Below are positions 1 through 9,276 of a stretch of DNA of 64,000 nucleotides, one piece after another. Under the pieces are notes generated by a model. The model worked only from the letters and a program-made list of their open reading frames with translations, searched no databases and had not been told where the DNA came from. A program made the position numbers and the translations under genes. Positions within the stretch are counted from its first letter, which is position 1, and each line of letters begins with the position of its first letter. The DNA lies in contig NC_090699.1 in the NCBI RefSeq assembly GCF_040954835.1, positions 14,191,817 through 14,255,816 of the forward strand. The letters run 5' to 3'. This stretch comes from Lepisosteus oculatus (lineage: Eukaryota; Chordata; Actinopteri; Semionotiformes; Lepisosteidae).

Positions 1-288
1 GAGACACTGAGAGAGAGAGGGGTTCATACAGACACACTGACTGGACACTCCAGTACATTAACACTGCACTGAGAGAGAGGGGTTCATACAGACACACTGA
101 CTGACTGGACACTCCAGTACATTAACACTGCACTGAGAGAGAGGGGTTCATACAGACACACTGACTGGACACTCCAGTACATTAACACTGCACTGAGAGA
201 GAGGGGTTCATACAGACATACTGACTGACTGGACACTCCAGTACATTAACACTGCACTGAGAGAGAGGGGTTAATACAGACACACTGA
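1..288 (-). repeat. main 60/64-bp satellite, RNF31 intron
   Basis: Units of 60 or 64 bases, differing by one GACT. Anchor motifs on the plus strand are CCAGTACATTAACACTGCAC and GAGAGAGGGGTTCATACAGA. On the RNF31 strand the unit reads as a splice acceptor: TGTATGAAC, C/T tract, CAG. It begins exactly at the exon donor (GTCAGTGTGTC at 288). Confidence 0.97.
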
Positions 289-289
289 C

Positions 290-2117
290 CTGAGACCTGG
301 GAAGCCTGCAGTACATCATCTCTGCCAGCAGGAGGGGCAGTCCGAGGCCTCTCACAGCTCACACACAGCACGGCTAGGCTCTCGTTCCGACAGGTACAGG
401 AGACACAGGTCCAGGGCGCGGAGGGGGAGCGCACAGACAGAGACTGCGGGGGGCTGGGAGAGAGAGAGGGGTCAATACAGACACTGCGGGTGAATGAGGC
501 TGCCTTTCCTGCCCCAGGGGCAAAGATCCAGAATGGGAACCAGGTGTATGTGCATTTACAACCGAGATCAGCAGGTGTTCCTGTACGCAAAGAGTGGTGG
601 GGGTGGGGAACAAGCTGCCCAGCCACGTTGTTGAAGCCGATACCCAGACTTCTCTCCAGACACAGCTGGGTGAGACCCTCCAGTCAGGACAGGAGGCTCC
701 TCTTTACACAGAGGGGGGTGGGGGTGGGGAACAAGCTGCCCAGCCACGTTGTTGAAGCCGATACCCAGACTTCTCTCAGGACACAGCTGGGTGAGATCCT
801 CCAGTCAGGACAGGAGGATCGCCTTTACACAGAGGGAGGTGGGGGTGTGGAACAAGCTGCCCAGCCATGTTGTTGAAGCCGATATCCTGGCTTCTCTCCA
901 GACACAGCTGGGTGAGACCCTCCAGTCAGGACAGAAGGCTCTTCTTTACACAGAAGAATTAACCCGAAGGGGGAAACGACCCGTCTTCTCCCCCAGAAGC
1001 CCCCCGGACCGCGCAGAGTGTGCACAGCGGAGCAGGGGCGGGTGGGTGTGGGACCCTGGCACGGTCTCGCGGGGTCCAGCCCACCCTGTCCCAGCTCACA
1101 CAGCCGGCCCGGCGGGGCCCGCTCCCCTGGGGAGGTGGGAGGAGAGCCGGCCGAGACCGTGCGAACTCCACACGGACAGGCAGGCGTGTCCGAGTGGCGG
1201 ATGCCCGAGCACCGCTCGACGGCGGTCACGGCGCCTCGGGGCGCCCCCTCACCTGCTGGTCTGCGGGAGGCGGGCGGGGGCGCGGAGCGAGGTGGTGGAG
1301 CTGCGCCGGTGCTGCCCCCTACTGGGGTGAGTGTGGTACAGCCTGTCGCAGTCGGTGCAGAGCCACTGGACACAGGAGGGGCAGTGCAGGGACACGGGGA
1401 ACATCCCACACAGCGTGCAGTTCTCCACTGGGGAGAGGAGCAGAGGGACTGCTGCTGTCACAGCGCAAGAGCACACAACACACACACACAGCGTGCAGTT
1501 CTCCACTGGGGAGAGGAGCAGAGGGACTGCTGCTGTCACAGCACAAGAGCACACACACACACAGCGTGCAGTTTTCCACTGGGGAGAGGAGCAGAGGGAC
1601 TGCTGCTGTCACAGCACAAGAGCACACACACACACACACACAGCGTGCAGTTCTCCACTGGGGAGAGGAGCAGAGGGACTGACTGCTGCTGTCACAGCGC
1701 AAGAGCACACAACACACACACACACACACACACAGCGTGCAGTTCTCCACTGGGGAGAGGAGCAGAGGGACTGACTGCTGCTGTCACAGCGCAAGAGCAC
1801 ACAACACACACACACACACACAGCGTGCAGTTCTCCACTGGGGAGAGGAGCAGAGGGACTGCTGCTGTCACAGCACAAGAGCACACACACACACACAGCG
1901 TGCAGTTCTCCACTGGGGAGAGGAGCAGAGGGACTGCTGCTGTCACAGCGCAAGAGCGCACAACACACACACACACAGCGTGCAGTTCTCCACTGGGGAG
2001 AGGAGCAGAGGGACTGCTGCTGTCACAGCACAAGAGCACACACACACACACAGCGTGCAGTTCTCCACTGGGGAGAGGAGCAGAGGGACTGCTGCTGTCA
2101 CAGCGCAAGAGCGCACA

Positions 2118-2148
<31 letters not shown>

Positions 2149-2300
2149 GTGCAGTTCTCCACTGGGGAGAGGAGCAGAGGGACTGACTGCTGCTGTCACA
2201 GCGCAAGAGCACACAACACACACACACACACAGTGTGCAGTTCTCCACTGAGGAGAGGAGCAGAGGGACTGACCTCTGCTGTCACAGCGCAAGAGCGCAC

Positions 2301-2335
<35 letters not shown>

Positions 2336-5300
2336 TGCCCGCCTGTGTTAACACACACACACTGCCTGCCTGTGTGGCTAACCAGGTACATCCCGCCTGT
2401 GTGTCTCACACACACACACTGACTGGGTGAAGAAACAGACCTGTGTAGAGAACAGACAGAACTGATGAAACAGTGACTGGAACTGCGATGCCCATGGCCG
2501 AGACTCACCAGGTGCTCTGGAGATGGGCTCTCGAATGTGACTGGCTCTCCCAGGATGGCGGTGGATTACAACGTCACACTTCTCACAGAAGAGCTTGGCA
2601 TCACAGGGAGGACAGGAGACAGATGGAGTCCCACCACAGACATTACACATTCCCTCTGAGAGAGAGACAGGTCAGTACAGACACACTGATGGGACACTCC
2701 AGTACATTAACACTGCACTGAGAGAGAGGGGTTCATACAGACACACTGACTGACTGGACACTCCAGTACATTAACACTGCACTGAGAGAGAGGGGTTCAT
2801 ACAGACACACTGACTGACTGGACACTCCAGTACATTAACACTGCACTGAGAGAGAGGGGTTCATACAGACACACTGACTGACTGGACACTCCAGTACATT
2901 AACACTGCACTGAGAGAGAGGGGTTCATACAGACACACTGACTGACTGGACACTCCAGTACATTAACACTGCACTGAGAGAGAGGGGTCAATACAGACAC
3001 ACTGACTGACTGGACACTCCAGTACATTAACACTGCACTGAGAGAGAGGGGTTCATACAGACACACTGACTGACTGGACACTCCAGTACATTAACACTGT
3101 ACTGAGAGAGAGGGGTTCATACAGACACACTGACTGGACACTCCAGTACATTAACACTGCACTGAGAGAGAGGGGTTCATACAGACACCCTGACTGACTG
3201 GACACTCCAGTACATTAACACTGCACTGAGAGAGAGGGGTTCATACAGACACACTGACTGGACACTCCAGTACATTAACACTGCACTGAGAGAGAGGGGT
3301 TCATACAGACACACTGAGTGACTGGACACTCCAGTACATTAACACTGCACTGAGAGAGAGGGGTTCATACAGACACACTGACTGACTGGACACTCCAGTA
3401 CATTAACACTGCACTGAGAGAGAGGGGTTCATACAGACACCCTGACTGACTGGACACTCCAGTACATTAACACTGCACTGAGAGAGAGGGGTTCATACAG
3501 ACACACTGACTGACTGGACACTCCAGTACATTAACACTGCACTGAGAGAGAGGGGTTCATACAGACACACTGACTGACTGGACACTCCAGTACATTAACA
3601 CTGCACTGAGAGAGAGGGGTTCATACAGACACACTGACTGACTGGACACTCCAGTACATTCACACTGCACTGAGAGAGAGGGGTTCATACAGACACACTG
3701 ACTGGACACTCCAGTACATTAACACTGCACTGAGAGAGTTTACCTGTGCCTTTGGGGGTGAAGCCTGGGCAGGGCTCTGGTTTCGGGGGCTCTGCTGGTC
3801 TGGAGAGGGCAGGGGGGGGCAGCTGTCTGTCTACCAGCGGTTTAGGGTCCCCGGGCTCTGCGAGCGCCCCCGCGTCCGGGCTGAACCCCGCTTCCTCCTG
3901 TGGAACAGCGGAACAGCTGTGTCGCTCACGACGGCGGTGCGACAAGAGCAGCCCCGCCCGAGCCCAGCCACCCCCCCGGCCGCGGCTCACCTGCTCGGGC
4001 GGCTCCGTCTCCCGCCCGCGGGGCGGCAGGGCGTCCCCGAACGCCTCCGGGTGGGAGTGCGCGCCCTGCAACACAGACAGGGGCCCCCGGTCACAGCTCC
4101 GCCGCCGGGGAAGTCTCCTGCCCCACTTTAAGGAGAGGGGTGACAGCAGCTACCCCCTTGCTAACAGCCACTCCACCCTGAGCTGGTCTCGGGAGCCGCG
4201 CTGGGTCGGGCCTGGCTAGTACCCGCGTGGGAGACCAGGGGCTGTAAGCTTTTGGGGCGGAGCGGTGGCCCTGTGGCTCAGGATCTCCTGATCCTGGCTC
4301 AGGATCTCCTGAACCCCAGCTGCTCCAGGGGTGCTGTATACATGGCTGACCCTGCGCTCTGACCCCCCAGCTTCTCTCCCTGTCTGTGTGTCTCCTGGAG
4401 AGCAAGCTGGGGTCTGGGAAAATAAATTGTATATGGCCAATAAAGTGCTCTTATCTTATCCTGTCCAGAAAAGAAGCAGTCTTTCTTTCTTCCAGTAACT
4501 GGAACCTCTTACAAAATGTTTTCCAATTTGGCCTTTAAGGAATCTTGTTAAGTAAGTTTACCCATCTGATTGTATTAATCACTAATCAAGATCACAGTCC
4601 AGTCAGTCCAGTCCAGTCTGGAGAGTCTCACACTGCTCTGTCAGTGTCAGTGGAGTCTGATTATAATCTCAGTGAATCACTAATCAAGATCACAGTCCAG
4701 TCAGTCCAGTCCGGCCTGGAGAGTCTCACTCTGCTCTGTCAGTGTCAGTGGAGTCTGATTATAATCTCAGTGAATCACTAATCAAGATCACAGTCCAGTC
4801 AGTCCAGTCCAGCCTGGAGAGTCTCACTCTGCTCTGTCAGTGTCAGTGGAGTCTGATTATAATCTCAGTCCACGACTGGGGGAGTCGAAGTACCTTGATA
4901 AGGAGGTCGAGCTCCAGGCGGAGGCACATGACCTCTAAGGTCACAGCAGCCACTTTCTGGGTGTCGGGTTCGAGCACGTCATCTGGGAAGCTGAGGCCGT
5001 CTGCCTGCTGGTTGGCGTAGCCGTAGAGATACAGCACCGCCCGCCCCCCCTGGGAGAGAAGACAGGAACGCGCGACGGGTCACAGACGGGAACGCGCGAC
5101 GGGTCACAGACGGGAACGCGCGACGGGTCACAGAGGGGAACGCGCGACGGGTCACAGAGGGGAACGCGCGACGGGTCTCAGACGGGAACGCGCGACGGGT
5201 CTCAGACGGGAACGCGCGACGGGTCACAGACGGGAACGCGCGACGGGTCACAGACGGGAACGCGCGACGGGTCACAGAGGGGAACGCGCGACGGGTCTCA

Positions 5301-6019
5301 GACGGGAACGCGCGACGGGTCTCAGACGGGAACGCGCGACGGGTCACAGACGGGAACGCGCGACGGGTCACAGACGGGAAGGGGGATCCGCGCCTCGATC
5401 CCGCGGCCGCCCCGGGGCTCCCGCGAGAAGCCGGAAGCAAGGCGGGGGCGAGCTGCGCCACGCCCCCGCCTCTCCGAGCGCACGTGCATGGCTCTTCCAG
5501 AGAGAGGGAAAGAGAGTGGGAGAGACAGGGGGGGAAAGAGGGGTACAGAGAGAGGGAGGGGTGACGAAAGAGCTCGCGAACTGCGGGCGCCCACCTGGAT
5601 GGAGTCCACGGTGGCTCTGAACACAGGGTTGTTGTGCTTGACAGTCCTCCAGTAGCGCGGCCTGCTGGGGCTGACCAGGTTACAGCCGTACTTCTCCAGG
5701 ATGTTGAGAGCCGTGGAGAGCTTCTGGAGAGAGGACAGCCGCTGCGGGAGAGGAGAGGGGGTCAACACAGACACCCAGGGGCCACTCCCGGAGGGCGGGG
5801 GGGGCCGGCCCGTGCTCTCACCTCCGTGTGGTTGGCCCCGGCACAGTTCTCTCGAACCATCGCCTCCGCGCTGATCTGGCTGTACTTCACGGCCAGGGGG
5901 AGGGGCAGGGAGGCCATCTCTTCCACCGCCGGGCGGACTTCCTGAGTGGAGCCCGTGGCCAGGAAGGCCACGGCCCCATCCCTCAGCTCCTCCAGCCGGG
6001 CCACTGCTGATGACGTCAT
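290..6019 (-). CDS. rnf31: RNF31/HOIP, E3 ubiquitin ligase of LUBAC, N-terminal part (runs off left edge)
   Basis: Eight coding exons, 5' to 3' on the minus strand: 6019-5822, 5741-5595, 5049-4894, 4065-3991, 3897-3744, 2655-2509, 1427-1253, 453-290. All have GT-AG borders and the phases join. HOIP makes linear (Met1) ubiquitin chains in NF-kB signalling. Exons 1-3 encode the PUB domain, which binds OTULIN and CYLD; residues LSTALNILEKYG and NNPVF match the family. Exons 6 and 7 each encode a Cys/His zinc block (CNVC..CPPC..CEKC..HRH and CTLC..CPSC..CTDC..HTH). Exon 8 encodes an NZF finger (PWTCVSC..AVLCVSCERPR). UBA, RING-IBR-RING and LDD lie outside the window. The start ATG at 6019 is the first in frame and sits just after a possible acceptor, so a 5' noncoding exon is likely. 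The 290 donor is the best of two candidates. Confidence 0.92.
590..952. repeat. about 120-bp tandem repeat, three copies
   Basis: Three copies (starts near 600, 722 and 842) share GGGGAACAAGCTGCCCAGCC and CACAGCTGGGTGAGA. The same unit recurs at 20665-20900, so it is a dispersed family. Region 953-1252, also in the RNF31 intron, is GC-rich with no exon I can support. Confidence 0.9.
1411..2335 (-). repeat. 73-91 bp array copying the RNF31 zinc-block exon acceptor
   Basis: Ten extra copies of the junction at 1427, each with the C/T tract, CCAG and about 18 exon bases (TGGAGAACTGCACGCTGTGT on the minus strand), followed by (CA)n of varying length. The last copy, near 2241, has CTCAG instead of CCCAG. 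CA-rich sequence continues to about 2430. Confidence 0.95.
2659..3740 (-). repeat. main 60/64-bp satellite, RNF31 intron between exons 5 and 6
   Basis: About 17 units in the acceptor-like orientation relative to RNF31. The last unit supplies the working acceptor of the exon at 2655: TGTACTGAC, C/T tract, CTCTCAG. Some copies differ by ACACCC for ACACAC or by ATTCAC for ATTAAC. Confidence 0.97.
4256..4470 (+). mobile_element. tRNA-derived SINE, decayed copy
   Basis: Resembles the SINEs at 58340-58640 and 58890-59160: GTGGCCCTGTGGCTCAGGAT head, CTGCTCCAGGGGTGCTGTAT body, GGAGAGCAAGCTGGGGTCTG, and tail TGGCCAATAAAGTG. The B-box part is degraded by a local duplication of CTCAGGATCTCCTGA. Confidence 0.75.
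4555..4872. repeat. 100-bp tandem repeat, three copies
   Basis: Units share ATCACTAATCAAGATCACAG and AGTGGAGTCTGATTATAATC. The same family lies in a PSME2 intron at 12875-13160. Confidence 0.93.
5057..5385. repeat. 24-bp CpG-rich minisatellite in RNF31 intron
   Basis: About 14 units of GGGAACGCGCGACGGGTCAC plus AGAC, with variants CAGAGG and CTCAGA. It starts about 10 bases inside the intron from the exon at 5049. Region 5386-5594 is GC-rich then purine-rich, with no exon seen. Confidence 0.95.
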
Positions 6020-6041
6020 CACTCTGGGACACCCGGGAGAG

Positions 6042-6330
6042 AGACATTCAATTTAAATTCGATTCAGTTCAAGGTGCTGTATTAGCGTGACCGATGGGTG
6101 CAATCCGTGTCACCAAAGCAAATACAAATAATGAAATTCACATGAAACAAAACAAAAAATAGAAGTAAAATCAAATCTACAGACATATTACAGACATTTA
6201 CAACAAAGACATATTATAAAATATTGACATATTCTGTAGGCGGCTGGAGCATTATTGGGAGACAGACTCACTGTTCCTCAGGCTGTGACAGGAGATCACA
6301 TACTGGGCTGCCAGTTCCACTGAGAACCCG
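6042..6330 (-). mobile_element. LINE 3'-end fragment, relative of the copy at 33390
   Basis: It matches the 3' end of the LINE at 33400-33680, including AAATAGAAGTAAAAT, CATATTATA, GGCGGCTGGAGCATTATTGG and CAGGAGATCACATACTGGGC. It is strongly 5' truncated, and its 3' tail near 6050 is a degenerate TTCAA repeat. It lies just upstream of the RNF31 ATG. Confidence 0.85.
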
Positions 6331-6412
6331 GACCAGAACCTCTGTACTCAGAGAGGGAGAGAGAGCTGCTCAGGAGCCCATGAAGTCTTCTCCTGCAGGG
6401 GGCGAGCAAGCA

Positions 6413-6738
6413 GAGGTACCCCTGGGGTTCACCCTGTCACACCCCGAGGGACGCTGGGGTTCTGTACAGAGGTACCCCTGGGGTTCACCCTGTCACAGCC
6501 CGAGGGACGCTGGGGTTCACCCTGTCACAGCCCGAGGGACGCTGGGGTTCTGTACAGAGGTACCCCTGGGGTTCACCCTGTCACAGCCCGAGGGACGCTG
6601 GGGTTCTGTACAGAGGTACCCCTGGGGTTCACCCTGTCACAGCCCGAGGGACGCTGGGGTTCTGTACAGAGGTACCCCTGGGGTTCGCCCTGTCACAGCC
6701 CGAGGGACGCTGGGGTTCTGTACAGAGGTACCCCTGTT
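6413..6738. repeat. 56-bp minisatellite upstream of RNF31
   Basis: About six units containing GAGGTACCCCTGGGGTTCAC and CAGCCCGAGGGACGCTGGGG. The same family is expanded in REC8 at 37443-38310, and a single degenerate unit lies at about 7385-7440. Confidence 0.93.
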
Positions 6739-7500
6739 CAGTCCAGTTTATTGTCATATGCACAAGTGCAATGAAATGCTTATTTCATCACACATCTTAG
6801 AGAAAACAACATCAGTGTGAGCCAGTGGGAGGGGTAGACTTCTCATCTGACAGCTTGCAGGACGAATCGGTCTCTGAATCTGGAGGTTCCTGCCTTTATA
6901 CTCCTGTCACGCCCACCAGAGGGAAGGGGAGAACAGTGAGGAACCAGGCTGACTGGTGTCCTTAGCCATGCTGCCAGCCCTCCTGAGACAGCGAGTTGTA
7001 GAAATGTCTGAAACAGAGGGGAGCTGTACTGCAGCGAGGGGCCGGGCCGACCCGATCGCCCCCTGGAACAGCCTTCCGCTCAGACGACGAGCTGCTGCCC
7101 AACCACACTGCGATCCCACACGGGAGCACACTGTCAGTCCCGCTCCTGTCACATGTGGCCAGGCCAGCTGAAGACAGACCACTTTTTTTCACTGTATGAG
7201 GAAGTGAAGGCACTGTTGCACCTCCTTTGCAGCTCCAGTTACACGCTGGGACCCCGTTAAATCACCAGTGACGAAGGTACCCAGGAACCCTACATCTCCA
7301 CAGTCACCCCATGGATGGGAACAGGGGTGTGGTCCCCACCTGCCCCACCCCACAATCCACAACGAGCTCTGTGGGTTTGCAATCTGTGTGTCAGAAGTGG
7401 GGTTCACCACTGTCACAGCCCGAGGGACACCCCTGGGGTGCCCAGCCAGGGCGCAGTGTTTCCCCACCAGAGCGGCGGCCGTCTCTCCCGGTCCTGTAGC
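6739..7500. other. RNF31-PSME2 intergenic sequence, repeat remnants
   Basis: The start (TTTATTGTCATATGCACAAG, then GCAATGAAATGCTTA) resembles the tail of a common dispersed fish repeat. The rest is low-copy DNA with a trace of the 56-bp unit near 7400. No supported exon was seen. Confidence 0.5.
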
Positions 7501-7956
7501 CTTACTGTAGCCGGACAGCCGGGCTCAGTTCGGGCCCAGTTCGGACCGGAACCTGGGCCCGTGGTTCTGGCAGGGGTCCCCCTAAATGTACCCCTTCTGT
7601 GTGACGGGGTTAAACCCAGGCCAGGGTCCGGCCCCGGGCGTGGGAGTGGGGAGTGTGCGTGTCAGACCCGAGTCAGGTGACAGGGAGACGAGGCTAAAAA
7701 TACCGATGCGGCCCGCCGAGGCGACGACCAGCGGACTGGTTCACGTTACTGCCCTGACAGGGACTTTCCTGGTGCAGAGTTTAACCGGAAGGTGGCCGCT
7801 GGTTCACTTACCCGCGTAATTAAAGCGATTAACCCCGATCCCTGTCCCGAACCGAGCTTTTACACCCGGGAGCGACACTGTGACACAACTCTTTCCGTGT
7901 TTCCTCCGGGGACTTTTAAAGAGACACGAACAGAGCCCCCTACGCGGGCCAGACCG

Positions 7957-7967
7957 GAAACCGAAAT
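7957..7967 (+). promoter_or_regulatory. ISRE/IRF-type motif, RNF31 side of the shared promoter region
   Basis: GAAACCGAAAT matches the GAAANNGAAA core bound by IRFs and ISGF3. It sits in a CpG-rich stretch (about 7500-9270) that probably holds both transcription starts. The motif is seen; its function is inferred. Confidence 0.55.
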
Positions 7968-9010
7968 GTTTTCAAGTTTCCGAAGCGCACACGTACAAAG
8001 TGCAAAGGGTTTACTTTCGATTGCTGAAACGGCGACCCGCCCCCTTGCGTCCTCCATCTTGGCTCTAACACAACCCCAGTTTGACCGTTTACCTACCGCG
8101 ACAGCGACGGAATGTGAGCCAAAATGGCTCCCGGCCCTGCCTCCCCGCCCACCCCGCGGCCGATGGCTCTTAAAGGAAACGCAGTCGCAGAGCTCCCGTT
8201 TTCTGTCGGCGTGTGAAACGCCTGCGGGAGGGAGCCTAGTTCCTCCATCCCTTTAACTGGACTCGAGCATGCGGAATTTCCCGTTTGGTCCTCGTGAGGC
8301 GTAAAGCCAAATAAAAGAAGGATGCTGCATTTCATTTATCCACTAAAGAACTGGGGATATAAGCACAAAAAAACAACAGGAGATCAAAGACCATTGCGTC
8401 TGCTTCCTGTTAGACGCGTTGGTTTTGCCTTCGGTGGGCTCACGTCTATGTAGTTCGCCAAGTTTTTATTTAAAGGAATGAACAGGATTATTTCACACAT
8501 CAGACATCAGAGGGAGACGCGCACACCCCTCCACGACCTACTGTCTGCCCGTCAGCTGGGAGGGTTATTGCACGTTGCAGTGGAGAGACGTCTCTTTATA
8601 GATGGTCCCTACCTAGGCGCATATCGTCTTGTGCCCCTTTTCTTTAATTACAACAGCAGTAACACACACACACAACGCACGCAAGAGCACATAGAACATC
8701 ATCTGGGGCCCACGCCAGCGGCCTCTTACAAATGAAGGTTAGATGAAGCGAATTAAAGGTCGGGTACGCACAGCGTCCGCCTTCGTACATTAGAAAGAGT
8801 TTGGCGATAAGCCCTTATGAAGATTTTCGCACTAAACGCCCGTCCGTCCCGGGAGGCGGAAATTTGGGGGGGGACCTTTTCACCCCGAAACGTCCTTGCG
8901 GGTCCAGACTCGGAGATCCGGACCGGCGGCAGTTCCGGCTGCGGCTGTCGACTCCGAGCAGCGCCTCTGCGGCTGACAGCGGCGCCTCCGTTTGCGGACG
9001 GTCCCTGCGC

Positions 9011-9050
9011 GCCAATCAGGTGCCTTGTAACCGGGGCCGAAACCGAAAGT
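9011..9050 (+). promoter_or_regulatory. PSME2 proximal promoter: CCAAT box and ISRE
   Basis: GCCAATCAG at 9011-9019 is an NF-Y-type CCAAT box. GAAACCGAAAGT at 9039-9050 fits the ISRE core with two-base spacing. Both lie about 230-265 bases before the PSME2 ATG in CpG-rich DNA. Mammalian PSME2 is interferon-inducible through an ISRE, so the placement is as expected. Confidence 0.75.
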
Positions 9051-9276
9051 TGATCAAGAACCGACACGAAACAGGACAGAAAGAGAGAGAGAAGGGGAGG
9101 GTGGAGACGACCTGCATCGCCTGCTAGCTTTCTTTTCTTCCCGTGTGGTCAGAATAGTTCTGCCGGGCAGAAAGTATCATTAACAGGACGCGCAGGTTTG
9201 CACCAGGGGCAGCCCGGGCCGTGGAAAGCGCAGTTCCGCCGTTTCTCGGGAGCAGGTCACTGAACGCGCCGCCAGC

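Noticed and set aside
246-626. Minus-strand frame starting MAGQLVPHPHH
   Set aside because: Most of it is dispersed repeat; only the part at 290-453 is an RNF31 exon, in a different exon structure.
6011-6018. Perfect CRE palindrome TGACGTCA at the RNF31 start codon
   Set aside because: It lies inside the coding exon (Met-Thr-Ser-Ser) behind a likely acceptor; a promoter role is possible but unsupported.
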